DNA from: Verrucomicrobiota bacterium
GTDB taxonomy: Bacteria > Verrucomicrobiota > Verrucomicrobiia > Methylacidiphilales > JBCCWR01
Reading direction: 5' to 3'
DNA length: 64,000 nt
NCBI GenBank assembly: GCA_039192515.1
Contig: JBCCXA010000004.1
Coordinates: 1 to 64,000, forward strand
Shown here: positions 9,065 through 18,022 of the stretch, piece after piece
How positions within the stretch are numbered: position 1 is the stretch's first letter
Layout: each line of letters opens with the position of its first letter
Program-made: the position numbers and the translations under genes
Notes under the pieces: generated by a model
The model's database searches: none
What the model was told of the DNA's origin: nothing
What the model saw: the letters and a program-made list of their open reading frames with translations, nothing else

Positions 9065-9433
9065 ATGAAAAAGAGTAAAATTAGCAGTCGATTTAAGCGT
9101 AAGAGAGCACATCTACGCGTGCGTAAAAAAATCTCAGGATCTGAGTCGCGGCCTCGTTTGAATGTTTGCTTTAGTGGGCAGCACATCTATGCCCAGATTA
9201 TCGACGATAGAGAGGGCAAGACAGTGGTGGGCGTCTCGACAACAGAAAAAACTTTAAAAGCTAAGGCAATTCGTCCCAATTGTCATGGAGCTACTGAAGT
9301 AGGAAAGATTATAGCGGAAAGAGCTAAAGAGAAGAAAGTAAGTGGGGTCGTATTTGACCGTGGCGGTTTCTTATACCACGGAAAAGTTAAAGCGTTAGCT
9401 GATGCTGCACGTGAAGGTGGATTGGAGTTTTAA
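9065..9433 (+). CDS. rplR: 50S ribosomal protein L18
   Basis: 122 residues. L18 binds 5S rRNA with L5. RPRLNVCFSGQHIYAQIIDD and the C-terminal VVFDRGGFLYHGKVKALAD identify it. It ends 2 bases before rpsE. Confidence 0.98.
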   Translation: MKKSKISSRFKRKRAHLRVRKKISGSESRPRLNVCFSGQHIYAQIIDDREGKTVVGVSTTEKTLKAKAIRPNCHGATEVGKIIAERAKEKKVSGVVFDRGGFLYHGKVKALADAAREGGLEF

Positions 9434-9435
9434 TT

Positions 9436-10152
9436 ATGGCTGAAGAGAAGAAGGTAGAAGCGAAATCTCAAGAGACTACTGCAGCGCAAAAAGAGCCTAC
9501 TGTAACTATACCCGAAGGTGTAGATGCTGGGGGAGTCAAAGAAGCTGTTTCTCATGTTGAGAAAAGCAGTAATAGGCCAGCCCGCGGTGCAAATGGTAGG
9601 GGTCGTGGGGGCCAGCAAGGTGGTCGTGGACAGCAACGCAGAGGTGGGCGTCAGCAGAGTTCTAACAGCGATGATGAAAAAGAGTATATTGAGAAAATCG
9701 TCTTTATTAACCGATGTGCCAAGGTTGTGAAAGGTGGTCGCCGTTTTAGCTTTAGTGCGCTCATGGTATCGGGTGATGGTTCTGGAAATGTAGGTGTTGG
9801 CTTCGGTAAAGCGAATGAGGTTTCTGAAGCTATCCGTAAGGCAGGCCAAAGTGCTAAACGTGAGATGCAAGGTGTGCATCTGACTAAGACATCCATCCCA
9901 CACGAAGTCTATGGGGAGTTTGGTGGTGCAAGAGTTCTTTTAAGACCAGCCTCTGAAGGTACTGGACTCATTGCTGGTGGAGGGGTTCGTGCAGTAGTTG
10001 AGGCTGCAGGGGTTCAGAATGTATTGGGTAAGTCTCTAGGCTCTAGTAACGCTGCTAATGTCGTGAAGGCTACTATGGAAGCTCTCAAGCAATTGCGCAC
10101 AAAAGAACAGATTTATCAAGCAAGAGGTAAGGCTCTTGCTGCTAAGAATTAG
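9436..10152 (+). CDS. rpsE: 30S ribosomal protein S5 with long RG-rich N-terminus
   Basis: 238 residues, against about 165 in E. coli. The S5 core starts near residue 81 (EYIEKIVFINRCAKVVKGGR), with the GNVGVGFGKANEV and LRPASEGTGLIAGG motifs intact. S5 acts in mRNA-entry helicase activity and decoding accuracy. Residues 1-80 are an extra region: acidic and Lys/Thr-rich at first, then Arg-Gly-Gln-rich at about 50-73. The ATG sits 2 bases after rplR, and no better internal start with a ribosome-binding site is seen, so the extension is probably translated. Confidence 0.97.
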   Translation: MAEEKKVEAKSQETTAAQKEPTVTIPEGVDAGGVKEAVSHVEKSSNRPARGANGRGRGGQQGGRGQQRRGGRQQSSNSDDEKEYIEKIVFINRCAKVVKGGRRFSFSALMVSGDGSGNVGVGFGKANEVSEAIRKAGQSAKREMQGVHLTKTSIPHEVYGEFGGARVLLRPASEGTGLIAGGGVRAVVEAAGVQNVLGKSLGSSNAANVVKATMEALKQLRTKEQIYQARGKALAAKN

Positions 10153-10170
10153 AAATTTAAGGAAAGTGTT

Positions 10171-10647
10171 ATGCAATTACATGATTTAAGACCAAGTAAA
10201 GGGTCAACACATCGTAAAAAAAGGCTTGGAAGTGGTGAGAGTTCTGGTCTTGGAAAAACTTGCGGTAAGGGTGATAAAGGCCAAAAAGCTCGTGCTGGTG
10301 GCTCTATTCGGCCTGGGTTCGAAGGTGGGCAGATGCCTCTGATTCGTCGTTTGCCTAAGCGTGGCTTTAACAATAAAAATTTTAAAAGTTTTTACGCTCC
10401 GGTGAACCTTTCTAAATTGGATAGCTTTAATGAAGGGGACACTGTAGACGAAGCAGCGCTACGAGAGAAACGTCTAGTGACAGGCCGCTGGGATGGAATC
10501 AAGATACTAGGAAACGGTGAGATTTCTAAGAAGCTTTATATTAAAGTTCATTCTGCAAGTCAGTCTGCATTAGAAAAAGTGCAGAAAGCTGGCGGTAAAA
10601 TTGAAATCGTTGCGCTTAGCCAAGAGGGAGAAGACCAGAAAAAGTAA
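10171..10647 (+). CDS. rplO: 50S ribosomal protein L15
   Basis: 158 residues. L15 is a late-assembly 50S protein. The Gly/Arg/Lys-rich N-terminus with KRLGSGESSGLGKTCGKGDKG, and FEGGQMPLIRRLPKRGF, are diagnostic. It follows rpsE by 18 bases, which leaves no room for the rpmD (L30) gene that many bacteria carry here. Confidence 0.98.
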   Translation: MQLHDLRPSKGSTHRKKRLGSGESSGLGKTCGKGDKGQKARAGGSIRPGFEGGQMPLIRRLPKRGFNNKNFKSFYAPVNLSKLDSFNEGDTVDEAALREKRLVTGRWDGIKILGNGEISKKLYIKVHSASQSALEKVQKAGGKIEIVALSQEGEDQKK

Positions 10648-10694
10648 TTATATTTAATTGCTTTAAGATTGGGGCTTAGAAAGACGGGAAGAAG

Positions 10695-12182
10695 ATGTTT
10701 AGCGCTTTTATTAATACATTTAAAATACCTGAGCTAAGACAGAGGATATTATTTACCTTAGCTGTTTTGGTATTTGTTAGGCTTGGTTCCTCTATTCCAT
10801 GTCCTGGCATCAACTCGGCTGTTCTTCAAGAATATTTTTCTTCAGTGGCCCAAGATCCGGCAGGTGGGCTTTTAAATATGGTAAATCTATTTAGTGGTGG
10901 TGCATTAAGTAGTTGTGCAATTTTTTCTCTTACTATCATGCCCTACATTAGTGCTAGCATTATCATGCAGCTTGCTCAGGGTGTCGTTCCATCTCTAGGG
11001 CGTTTAGCTCGAGAAGAGGGTGGGCGTCAAAAAATTACACAATACACGAGGTTGGGAACGCTCATTCTATGTCTTGTCCAAGGTTATTTGCTAGCTGCTA
11101 GCTTTGAGTCCCCTCAAAATATACCTATGCTACCAGGTATCGAAGAAGTCATGCAGCGAATGGGCCCTTTAGTGCCTAATCCTGGATGGATGTTTCGCAT
11201 CGTGACCGTTATTACACTGACAGCAGGGACTATGTTATTAATGTGGATGGGGGAGCAGATTACTCATAGGGGTATTGGCAACGGTATCTCACTCATCATC
11301 GCAGTTGGAATCTTAGCTCAACTGCCAGCGGCTCTTGTACAGGGTTGGCAAATGTTTAATCCAGCCGAAACAGGGCAGGAAGCAAAGAGTCCTCTCTTGC
11401 TAGTGCTTCTCATTGCTTTCTTATTCTTTGTGATAGCGGCAACGGTTATGATTATTCAGGCGTTACGTAAAGTTCCAGTTTCTTATGCTAAGCAAGTACG
11501 TGGTAATCGAATGTATCAAGGTCAGAGTTCTTATTTGCCACTAAAAGTAAATTACGCTGGAGTGATGCCTATTATCTTTGCTAGTGCGATCCTGATGTTT
11601 CCATCAACAATGGTGGGCTTAATTTTTAGGGAATATGATTGGGCGGGCAAGGTAGTGAGTATTCTTTCGGAGGGTGCCGTCTATTACACACTTTATGGAG
11701 TGATGATTTTTTTCTTCAGTTATTTTTGGGTAGCTATGGTTTTCAACCCTACGCAAATCGCTGATGATATGAAGAAGAGCGGAGGTTTTATTCCTGGCGT
11801 ACGGCCTGGTGAACCTACTGCAAAGTTTTTAGATTTCTCTATGACACGCCTCACTTTTGCGGGAGCACTTTTCCTAACAGCATTAGCTCTCCTGCCTATG
11901 CTTATTTCTCACGGTTTAAGAGTTCCTTTCCTCACAGCTTCCTTCTTTGGAGGAACGAGTTTACTTATCATTGTAGGTGTTATGTTGGATACTATGAGAC
12001 AGACAGAAACATTTTTGTTACAGCGTCATTATGATGGTTTTCTTAAGAAGGGTAGAATCCGAGGACGTTCGAATGCAGACCGTTATCAAAGTTCTGATGG
12101 GGTAGCTGGTGAGCGTATTGGGTGGCTCCTAGTATTAGTGGGTATCATTATTTTGGGCGGAATAGTAGCTACCTTTATTTGA
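10695..12182 (+). CDS. secY: Sec translocase channel subunit SecY
   Basis: 495 residues. SecY forms the protein-conducting channel of the inner membrane with SecE and SecG. About ten hydrophobic segments are visible; PYISASIIMQLAQG (TM2) and GMVLDTMRQ-like VMLDTMRQTETFLLQRHYDG near the C-terminus are typical, as is the cytoplasmic loop with NPTQIADDMKKSGGFIPGVR. It is longer than E. coli SecY (443) because of loops around residues 140-160 and 230. It is followed by map, without adk. Confidence 0.98.
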   Translation: MFSAFINTFKIPELRQRILFTLAVLVFVRLGSSIPCPGINSAVLQEYFSSVAQDPAGGLLNMVNLFSGGALSSCAIFSLTIMPYISASIIMQLAQGVVPSLGRLAREEGGRQKITQYTRLGTLILCLVQGYLLAASFESPQNIPMLPGIEEVMQRMGPLVPNPGWMFRIVTVITLTAGTMLLMWMGEQITHRGIGNGISLIIAVGILAQLPAALVQGWQMFNPAETGQEAKSPLLLVLLIAFLFFVIAATVMIIQALRKVPVSYAKQVRGNRMYQGQSSYLPLKVNYAGVMPIIFASAILMFPSTMVGLIFREYDWAGKVVSILSEGAVYYTLYGVMIFFFSYFWVAMVFNPTQIADDMKKSGGFIPGVRPGEPTAKFLDFSMTRLTFAGALFLTALALLPMLISHGLRVPFLTASFFGGTSLLIIVGVMLDTMRQTETFLLQRHYDGFLKKGRIRGRSNADRYQSSDGVAGERIGWLLVLVGIIILGGIVATFI

Positions 12183-12216
12183 TAGTGTAAGTTCTTTGAT
12201 AAATTAGAGAGATCTG

Positions 12217-12969
12217 ATGATTCCAATTAAGACCCCTGAGCAAATAGAATCGATGCGCAGGAGTGGTAAGGCGGCTCGTCAGGTATTGGATGAAGTCGTT
12301 TCAAAAGTTGAACCGGGTGTTACCACTGGTGAGTTAGATCAATATGCTGCGGAGCTTATTAAGAAGCTAGGCGGAGTGAGTCCTTTTTTAGGCTACAGGG
12401 GATTTCCTGGAACACTTTGTATTTCAGTGAATGAAGAAGTTGTTCATGGTATAGGAGGGGCAAAAAAGCTAGCTTACGGCGATACGGTAACTTTAGATGT
12501 TGGAGTGATTCTCGATGGCTGGGTTGGAGACAATGCGACAACGGTTGCTGTCGGTGCCATTCACCCCGAGACGGAAGATTTGCTACGTGTAACAGAGGAA
12601 GCACTTTACAGAGGGATCGATCAGGCCAGAGAAGGGAAGCGCTTAGGAGACCTTTGCAATGCTATCCAAAGGCATGTGGAAAGCCATAAGTATTCCATTG
12701 TAAGAGAATTTGTAGGACATGGAGTGGGCAAAACTCTTCATGAAGAGCCTCAAATTCCAAATTATGGGAAAAAGGGCGCTGGGCCCAAACTAAAGGCGGG
12801 AATGACTTTTGCGATTGAGCCAATGGTAAATATGGGGCGTGCGGGCGTTAAGATCTTATCGGATGGGTGGACGGTGGTGACATCAGATGGTAAGCCTTCT
12901 GCTCACTTTGAGCATACGGTTCTTATCACAAAGGGCGATCCAGAGATTTTAACTTGTCAAGATGACTAG
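12217..12969 (+). CDS. map: methionine aminopeptidase, type I
   Basis: 250 residues, type I length without an insert. It removes the initiator methionine from nascent proteins. The metal ligands are visible: Asp in TLDVGVILDGWVGDNATT (two), His in EFVGHGVGKTLHEEP, Glu in TFAIEPMVNMG and Glu in HFEHTVLIT. It follows secY by 34 bases. A GAGA-type ribosome-binding site precedes the ATG. Confidence 0.98.
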   Translation: MIPIKTPEQIESMRRSGKAARQVLDEVVSKVEPGVTTGELDQYAAELIKKLGGVSPFLGYRGFPGTLCISVNEEVVHGIGGAKKLAYGDTVTLDVGVILDGWVGDNATTVAVGAIHPETEDLLRVTEEALYRGIDQAREGKRLGDLCNAIQRHVESHKYSIVREFVGHGVGKTLHEEPQIPNYGKKGAGPKLKAGMTFAIEPMVNMGRAGVKILSDGWTVVTSDGKPSAHFEHTVLITKGDPEILTCQDD

Positions 12970-13045
12970 ATGGTAGACAGTTTTGGCGTTGTTTGGATCA
13001 ATGCTATCTAATAAATGGAATTGAAAATATATTGTAATATGGCGC

Positions 13046-13073
13046 TTGCCAGGTTGTGAAAAAATAGTAATAT
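13046..13073 (+). promoter_or_regulatory. candidate promoter for rpmJ-rpsM-rpsK-rpsD-rpoA-rplQ
   Basis: The 156-base gap between map and rpmJ contains TTGCCA (13046-13051), a 16-base spacer and TAATAT (13068-13073), a moderate sigma-70-like match about 50 bases before the rpmJ start. It would let the alpha operon be transcribed apart from spc. Prediction by eye only. Confidence 0.35.
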
Positions 13074-13125
13074 GTTGAGCCCTGTAAATTTAGAGGGGGC
13101 TAAAGCAAGTAATATAAGGATAAAA

Positions 13126-13242
13126 ATGAAAGTTAGAGCTTCAGTGAAAAGACGGACAGCGGACTGTCAAGTAATACGCCGTAAGGGCAAGATTTATGTT
13201 ATTAACAAGAAGAATCCGCGTTTGAAGCAAAGACAAGGTTAG
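13126..13242 (+). CDS. rpmJ: 50S ribosomal protein L36, zinc-free form
   Basis: 38 residues: it begins [20 protein letters not shown] and ends in NPRLKQRQG, which is the L36 signature. L36 normally coordinates zinc with three cysteines and a histidine; here only one cysteine is left, so this is a C-minus form. A GGATAAAA stretch precedes the ATG. It begins the run rpmJ-rpsM-rpsK-rpsD, where many genomes also have infA; none is present here. Confidence 0.95.
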   Translation: MKVRASVKRRTADCQVIRRKGKIYVINKKNPRLKQRQG

Positions 13243-13255
13243 TAAGGACAAAGTT

Positions 13256-13651
13256 ATGCCCCGTGTATTAGGTGTTGATATTCCAGGAGACAAGCGGATC
13301 GAAGCTTCTCTACAGTATATTTACGGTATCGGTAAGATCCGTGCCAAGGCAATTTTAGAGGAGTCAGATGTTGACCCTAATCTTCGTGCAAAAGAATTGT
13401 CGGATGAACAGATGAATCGGATGATAAATGTCATTCGTGTGAATGATATTTTGGTGGAAGGGGATTTGAGAAGGGAAATTCAGGCAAATCTCAAGAGATT
13501 ACAGGCTATTAATTGCTATCGCGGTATTCGTCACAAGCGCAGGCTTCCTGTCCGTGGACAAAGAACATCAACAAATGCAAGAACACGCAAAGGTGCACGT
13601 AGAACCGTTGGAGTTGTTCGGAATAAAAATGCAAAAGCAGGAAAGGTTTAA
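13256..13651 (+). CDS. rpsM: 30S ribosomal protein S13
   Basis: 131 residues. S13 is a head protein that contacts the P-site tRNA and the 50S subunit. [20 protein letters not shown] at the start and the C-terminal [19 protein letters not shown] are canonical. It follows rpmJ by 13 bases. Confidence 0.98.
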   Translation: MPRVLGVDIPGDKRIEASLQYIYGIGKIRAKAILEESDVDPNLRAKELSDEQMNRMINVIRVNDILVEGDLRREIQANLKRLQAINCYRGIRHKRRLPVRGQRTSTNARTRKGARRTVGVVRNKNAKAGKV

Positions 13652-13677
13652 AAAACTTTTTACAAGGATTCATTACT

Positions 13678-14322
13678 ATGGCAGATGAGAAAAAAGAAAC
13701 GCCTAAGTCTAAAGCTCAAGAAGTAAAAGCTGAGAAGGATGCGGCAAAACAAGAAACGAAACCTGCTCCTCAAGCAGAAGAGCCCGAAAAGAAAGAGACA
13801 CCACCTCAAGTAACAGAAGCTAAGAAAGACACTAAAGCTGAAAAGGCACCGAAGAAAAAAGTTACTAAGGGTAAAAAAGACGAAGCTAAGACAGAGGAAC
13901 AGTCTCCAGCAGCGAGTCTTTCTCTTGATGATGATTTACCCAAACCCAAGATAGTTAAAGCTAAGGGAAGTAAGAATGTCATACACGGTATTGTGCACAT
14001 CCTAGCTACTTTCAATAATACACTTGTTTCAGTTTCTGATGCCCGTGGAAATATTCTGGGCTGGTCTAGCTCCGGTAAATGTGGTTTCCGTGGATCCAAA
14101 AAATCCACTGCCTATGTTGCACAAGTAGTAGCTCAGGATGCGTGCCGCCAAGCTATGGCTCATGGCCTTAAAGAGGTCGAAGTTCGTATGAAGGGGCCTG
14201 GGAGCGGACGTGAATCTGCAGTCCGTGCGGTTCAAGCAATTGGTTTAGATGTGAATTCAATTCGTGATGTAACCCCTATCCCACATAATGGCTGTCGTTT
14301 GCGTAAACAACGCCGTGTTTAA
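13678..14322 (+). CDS. rpsK: 30S ribosomal protein S11 with long charged N-terminus
   Basis: 214 residues, against about 128 in most bacteria. The S11 core starts near residue 96 ([18 protein letters not shown]) and is complete, ending [12 protein letters not shown]11 lies on the 30S platform and binds mRNA near the Shine-Dalgarno helix. Residues 1-95 are low-complexity Lys/Glu/Ala/Pro sequence with no hydrophobic part. The ATG has an AAGGA site about 10 bases upstream (around 13664), which favours real translation of the extension. Confidence 0.97.
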   Translation: MADEKKETPKSKAQEVKAEKDAAKQETKPAPQAEEPEKKETPPQVTEAKKDTKAEKAPKKKVTKGKKDEAKTEEQSPAASLSLDDDLPKPKIVKAKGSKNVIHGIVHILATFNNTLVSVSDARGNILGWSSSGKCGFRGSKKSTAYVAQVVAQDACRQAMAHGLKEVEVRMKGPGSGRESAVRAVQAIGLDVNSIRDVTPIPHNGCRLRKQRRV

Positions 14323-14341
14323 TTAGTAGAAGGAATTTGTT

Positions 14342-14950
14342 ATGGCTCGTTATACTGGACCAAGAAGTAAGATAAATAGAAAATTCGGTCTCCCCATCTA
14401 TGGACCCTCTAAGGCATTGGAGAGACGTCCTTACCCGCCTGGAGTACACGGTGCAAAGGGTCGACGTAAACAATCGGAATATGCGATAGCTATTGGCGAA
14501 AAACAAAAGCTAAAGCACATGTACGGTGTGCTAGAGCGCCAATTTCGCAAATATTTTGAGACCGCTCACAGGCGACGTGGCGTAACTGGGGATACTTTGT
14601 TACAGCTATTAGAAACTCGTTTGGATAACATTGTATTCCGTCTAGGCTTTGCCAACAGCCGCCGTCTAGCCAGGCAAATGGTTAATCACGGTCACATTCG
14701 TGTCAATGGTGGAAAAGTGACGATTCCTAGCTACTGTTGTAAAGAAGGCCAAGTCATTGAGGTGAAGGATAATCCTAAGTCGCGTCAAATTGCTTCGCGT
14801 TGCTTGGAAGCTGCATCATTAGATCCTGTTCCTGATTGGGTAACGTTACAGCGTGAACAGTTTCGCGGTACTGTAGACCGTTTGCCAACTCGTGAAGAAA
14901 TTGCTCCAATTGTAAATGAGCGTCTTGTTGTTGAGCTATACTCAAGATAG
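14342..14950 (+). CDS. rpsD: 30S ribosomal protein S4
   Basis: 202 residues. S4 initiates 30S assembly and in E. coli autoregulates the alpha operon. The sequence has YTGPRSKINRKFGLPIYGPS at the start and the S4 RNA-binding domain ETRLDNIVFRLGFANSRRLA. It lacks the N-terminal zinc cysteines found in some S4 proteins. An AGAAGGA site precedes the ATG. Confidence 0.98.
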   Translation: MARYTGPRSKINRKFGLPIYGPSKALERRPYPPGVHGAKGRRKQSEYAIAIGEKQKLKHMYGVLERQFRKYFETAHRRRGVTGDTLLQLLETRLDNIVFRLGFANSRRLARQMVNHGHIRVNGGKVTIPSYCCKEGQVIEVKDNPKSRQIASRCLEAASLDPVPDWVTLQREQFRGTVDRLPTREEIAPIVNERLVVELYSR

Positions 14951-14972
14951 TAAAAGTCTTTTGATAATAAAT

Positions 14973-15037
14973 AAGTTAACTGTTGGTCCTGGACCTATCG
15001 GCTATAGGCTTTCAGGGGAACCCAGTTTAAAGGAGGT
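14973..15037 (+). promoter_or_regulatory. rpoA leader: small hairpins and a perfect Shine-Dalgarno
   Basis: In the 93-base gap between rpsD and rpoA, GGTCC-T-GGACC and CCTAT-CGGCT-ATAGG can form two overlapping short hairpins (about 14985-15010). They are followed by AGGAGGT at 15031-15037, six bases before the rpoA ATG. A leader that controls rpoA translation is possible but not shown. Confidence 0.35.
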
Positions 15038-15043
15038 AAAATA

Positions 15044-16054
15044 ATGGCTATTAAATTAGGACGTTTCGAGATTCCAAATCGTCTCGTTAAACAAGAAGAA
15101 GGCGCTACTGAAACCTACGCTCAGTTTATTGCGGAGCCTTTCGAAGCAGGCTACGGACACACACTAGGTAATTCTCTACGCAGAGCATTGCTGAGCTCTC
15201 TTGAAGGAGCCGCCATTACCACAGTAAAGATTGAAGGAGCTCTACATGAGTTTGCTACTCTTCCTGGGGTTGTAGAAGATGTCGCCGACATCATACTCAA
15301 TCTTAAAAAGATTCTTTTTAAGTTGCCAAGCCGCGACCCTCGTATTCTTTTACTAAATGTTACCAAAGAAGGTCAAGTCTTAGCCAGTGATATTCAACTA
15401 GACACAGGTGTTGAAATCATCAACCCTGATCAACTAATTTGCACCTTAGATGGAAAGCAAAAATTCGAGGCAGAATTTGAAGTTAAGGTGGGTCGTGGAT
15501 ATGCCAGCGGTGAAGATAATAAGCGTGATGACTTACCTATAGGTGTAATTCCTATCGATTCTCTATTTTCACCAGTTCGTAAAGTAAAGTATCTTGTTTC
15601 AGATACTCGTGTTGGTCAAAGAACTGATTATGACAAGCTAACACTTGATGTTTGGACAGATGGCCGTTTAAACCCAGATGAGGCTTTGCTTCAGTCTTCG
15701 GCTATATTGCGTCATCATCTAGATATCTTTGTTAATTTTGATAAAGAGCCTATTGAATTTGAAGAGCCTAAGCAGCAGGTTAGCCAAGAAAACAGCGGAC
15801 TTAAGAAACTGCTGAACATGAGCGTTAACGAAATTGAATTGTCAGTTCGTGCAGCAAACTGTCTGAACAATGCTAATATTACAACGGTAGGCCAACTTGC
15901 CATGAAGAGCGAGGCGGAGATGCTTAAGTACCGTAACTTTGGTAAAAAATCATTGAATGAGATCAAGGATAAGCTCTCTCAATTAGGACTATCTCTGGGT
16001 ATGAAGTTCGAGACCGGTTTAGTCGATGTTGGGTTAGAGAATATTGAGGAATAG
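15044..16054 (+). CDS. rpoA: RNA polymerase alpha subunit
   Basis: 336 residues. Alpha dimerises to seed RNA polymerase assembly, and its C-terminal domain binds UP elements and activators. The N-terminal domain has AGYGHTLGNSLRRALLSSLEG, and the C-terminal helix-hairpin-helix domain has LSVRAANCLNNANITTVGQL and NFGKKSLNEIKDKL. It is complete, and its start is fixed by the strong ribosome-binding site. Confidence 0.98.
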   Translation: MAIKLGRFEIPNRLVKQEEGATETYAQFIAEPFEAGYGHTLGNSLRRALLSSLEGAAITTVKIEGALHEFATLPGVVEDVADIILNLKKILFKLPSRDPRILLLNVTKEGQVLASDIQLDTGVEIINPDQLICTLDGKQKFEAEFEVKVGRGYASGEDNKRDDLPIGVIPIDSLFSPVRKVKYLVSDTRVGQRTDYDKLTLDVWTDGRLNPDEALLQSSAILRHHLDIFVNFDKEPIEFEEPKQQVSQENSGLKKLLNMSVNEIELSVRAANCLNNANITTVGQLAMKSEAEMLKYRNFGKKSLNEIKDKLSQLGLSLGMKFETGLVDVGLENIEE

Positions 16055-16056
16055 AC

Positions 16057-16542
16057 ATGAGACACCGTAGGAAAACACTGAAGCTCGGGAGAAAATCTGA
16101 GCATCGTGATGCATTACTTTCAAATTTAACCATTAGCCTGATTGAGCACAGTCGGATCAAGACAACTCTAGCTAAAGCTAAAGCTGTTCGCCCTTATGCT
16201 GAGAAGCTGGTCACTTTAGGCAAGAAAGGTGAACTTCACCATCGTCGTCAAGCTGCGGCGAAGTTAAATGATAAAAGTGCCGTAAAGAAACTCTTTTCTG
16301 ATATTGCTCCTCGTTTTAGAGAGCGAGCAGGTGGGTACACGAGGATTCTTAAGCTTGGACAAAGGAAAAGTGATGCATCAGAAATGGCTTTATTGGAATG
16401 GGTTGATTTTGATTTATCAGCTCAACCAACTACTGAGACTCAACCAGAAGCTTCCCAAGAGGAGGCTATTCCCAAAACACCAGCAAAAGATGATGTGGTA
16501 GAGGTCGAGGCTATTAAAGAGGAGAAGAAGGATTCTAAGTAA
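16057..16542 (+). CDS. rplQ: 50S ribosomal protein L17
   Basis: 161 residues. The L17 core, MRHRRKTLKLGRKSEHRDAL with GGYTRILKLGQRKSDASEMA, is followed by a charged 34-residue tail rich in Glu, Lys and Pro. L17 sits near the tunnel exit. It starts 2 bases after rpoA and is the last gene before the terminator. Confidence 0.98.
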   Translation: MRHRRKTLKLGRKSEHRDALLSNLTISLIEHSRIKTTLAKAKAVRPYAEKLVTLGKKGELHHRRQAAAKLNDKSAVKKLFSDIAPRFRERAGGYTRILKLGQRKSDASEMALLEWVDFDLSAQPTTETQPEASQEEAIPKTPAKDDVVEVEAIKEEKKDSK

Positions 16543-16570
16543 AAAATTTAAGCCTCTTGTTTGCTTTTCA

Positions 16571-16602
16571 AACTGCTGCCTATTTGGCAGCAGTTTTTTT
16601 TT
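16571..16602 (+). terminator. intrinsic terminator of the ribosomal/alpha operon
   Basis: A perfect 10-bp stem, AACTGCTGCC (16571-16580) with GGCAGCAGTT (16586-16595), has a 5-base loop and runs straight into a T tract. It lies 28 bases after the rplQ stop. Confidence 0.93.
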
Positions 16603-16610
16603 GCAAATAA

Positions 16611-17984
16611 ATGTTTTTTGGACACTCTTTACTAGTGGATGTATATCATGATGTTTTTAAGAGAAATCCGAAGCTAACAGTTTTGTTTATGTATATTGTT
16701 ATCTCGGCATTTATTGCATTTATCCTAGCGTCGGGGTCTTTGGTTTATCAGGACTTTATAACGGGAAACTGGAAGAATTTAACAGTTAGATCATTTGCAG
16801 AAACAAATGCCTCACAATTTCTCACATACTGCTGTGCGTACGTGGCAGGGCTTCCATTCGTATTAATTGTGCAGATTTATTATCTTACAAAGCCTTCATT
16901 ATATGCCAGTAATGACACACATTGGTTTTCATTTTGGTTTGTTCCTTCTGCAACTATGCATTTATTGGCTTTTATAGGGATAGCGGGACTTTCCTCGGTC
17001 TTTCCTTTCTCAGCTAACTTATTTGCGAGACCTTTGCTATTCGCTGAAATTTACAATGAGGCTAATCAGCATTATTTGTATAAGACCGATTCAGAGCTAA
17101 GCAGCGATTTACAGATCAGTATGATTATGGAATCGCATCATGTTTTTGCGTCTGATCCTATTAGTTGGAAAGACAAGAGTTTAAATCTTGTGATAGCTGA
17201 AGGTATAGAGCTTGAGCTAGAAAACAAAATAGGTTTACGTGAGAGCATTAGCACCATTCCCTTTTTCTTGAGTGCGGGTTTTACTGTGATTGGCTGGGTA
17301 GTGTATTGTTTGCTTGATCTAATGAAGAGGGTTTTTCTAAGGGATTTATATCCTATGGCACTCTATAGTTACTCGGGGCGGTTTATTTTTGTCTGTGCTC
17401 TTGCAATTGTCATGGCTCCAATTATGTTTTCCTCAGAATTGATTCCGCCAACGTTATTGGCGGCCATGTGCTTTTTGATTCCTTTTTACCCTAAGGAATT
17501 ATTACAGTTCGTTAGAAAACGTTTTGAAACGATCTTCTCCCTGCAAAAACAATCTGAATTAGAAGAAAATTCGATGTCACTATCTAAACTAGATGGAATG
17601 AATGATTATTTTATATTTAGGTTTGAGGAACTTGGTATTGCTAATGTACAAAATCTGTGTTTCTGCGATGTAGAGTCGCTTTTAAATGATATGGGTTATC
17701 AGCGTGGCAAGGTGATCGATTTTATTGGACAAGGCCTACTGAAACTATACGTCCAGGAAGAATACCTGCCTGCCCTCAGAACATTTGGTGTCAGGACTGT
17801 ATATGACTTTGTCTCTTTAATAGATAAGAATAGTATTAAAGGTATGTCGGCAAAAACGAATATACAAGAGTCTCATTTAAGTCAGATCCATAAAATACTT
17901 ACACAGAAGCAAATGAGAGCTAGGGTTGACTTATTGATGAGTCATCAAGAAGCATGTATAAGCGTGGATAAAGTTGCGAATTGA
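16611..17984 (+). CDS. membrane protein of unknown function with HhH-like C-terminus
   Basis: 457 residues, family not recognised. About five hydrophobic segments are visible: near residues 23-45, 64-88, 99-125, 218-240 and 257-290. The soluble C-terminal part (about 320-457) contains short motifs such as FEELGIANVQNL and LRTFGVRTVYDFVSL that resemble helix-hairpin-helix repeats. The ATG lies only 9 bases after the terminator T tract and has no clear ribosome-binding site, so an internal start is possible. It precedes an MprF-like gene by 38 bases on the same strand. Confidence 0.75.
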   Translation: MFFGHSLLVDVYHDVFKRNPKLTVLFMYIVISAFIAFILASGSLVYQDFITGNWKNLTVRSFAETNASQFLTYCCAYVAGLPFVLIVQIYYLTKPSLYASNDTHWFSFWFVPSATMHLLAFIGIAGLSSVFPFSANLFARPLLFAEIYNEANQHYLYKTDSELSSDLQISMIMESHHVFASDPISWKDKSLNLVIAEGIELELENKIGLRESISTIPFFLSAGFTVIGWVVYCLLDLMKRVFLRDLYPMALYSYSGRFIFVCALAIVMAPIMFSSELIPPTLLAAMCFLIPFYPKELLQFVRKRFETIFSLQKQSELEENSMSLSKLDGMNDYFIFRFEELGIANVQNLCFCDVESLLNDMGYQRGKVIDFIGQGLLKLYVQEEYLPALRTFGVRTVYDFVSLIDKNSIKGMSAKTNIQESHLSQIHKILTQKQMRARVDLLMSHQEACISVDKVAN

Positions 17985-18022
17985 TGGAAGATAATTAGTC
18001 TTAATTACTCTTATAACCAGAT

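Noticed and set aside
9430..9903. 157-codon open frame on the - strand over rpsE
   Set aside because: It is a shadow of the RG-rich and Lys-rich codons of S5.
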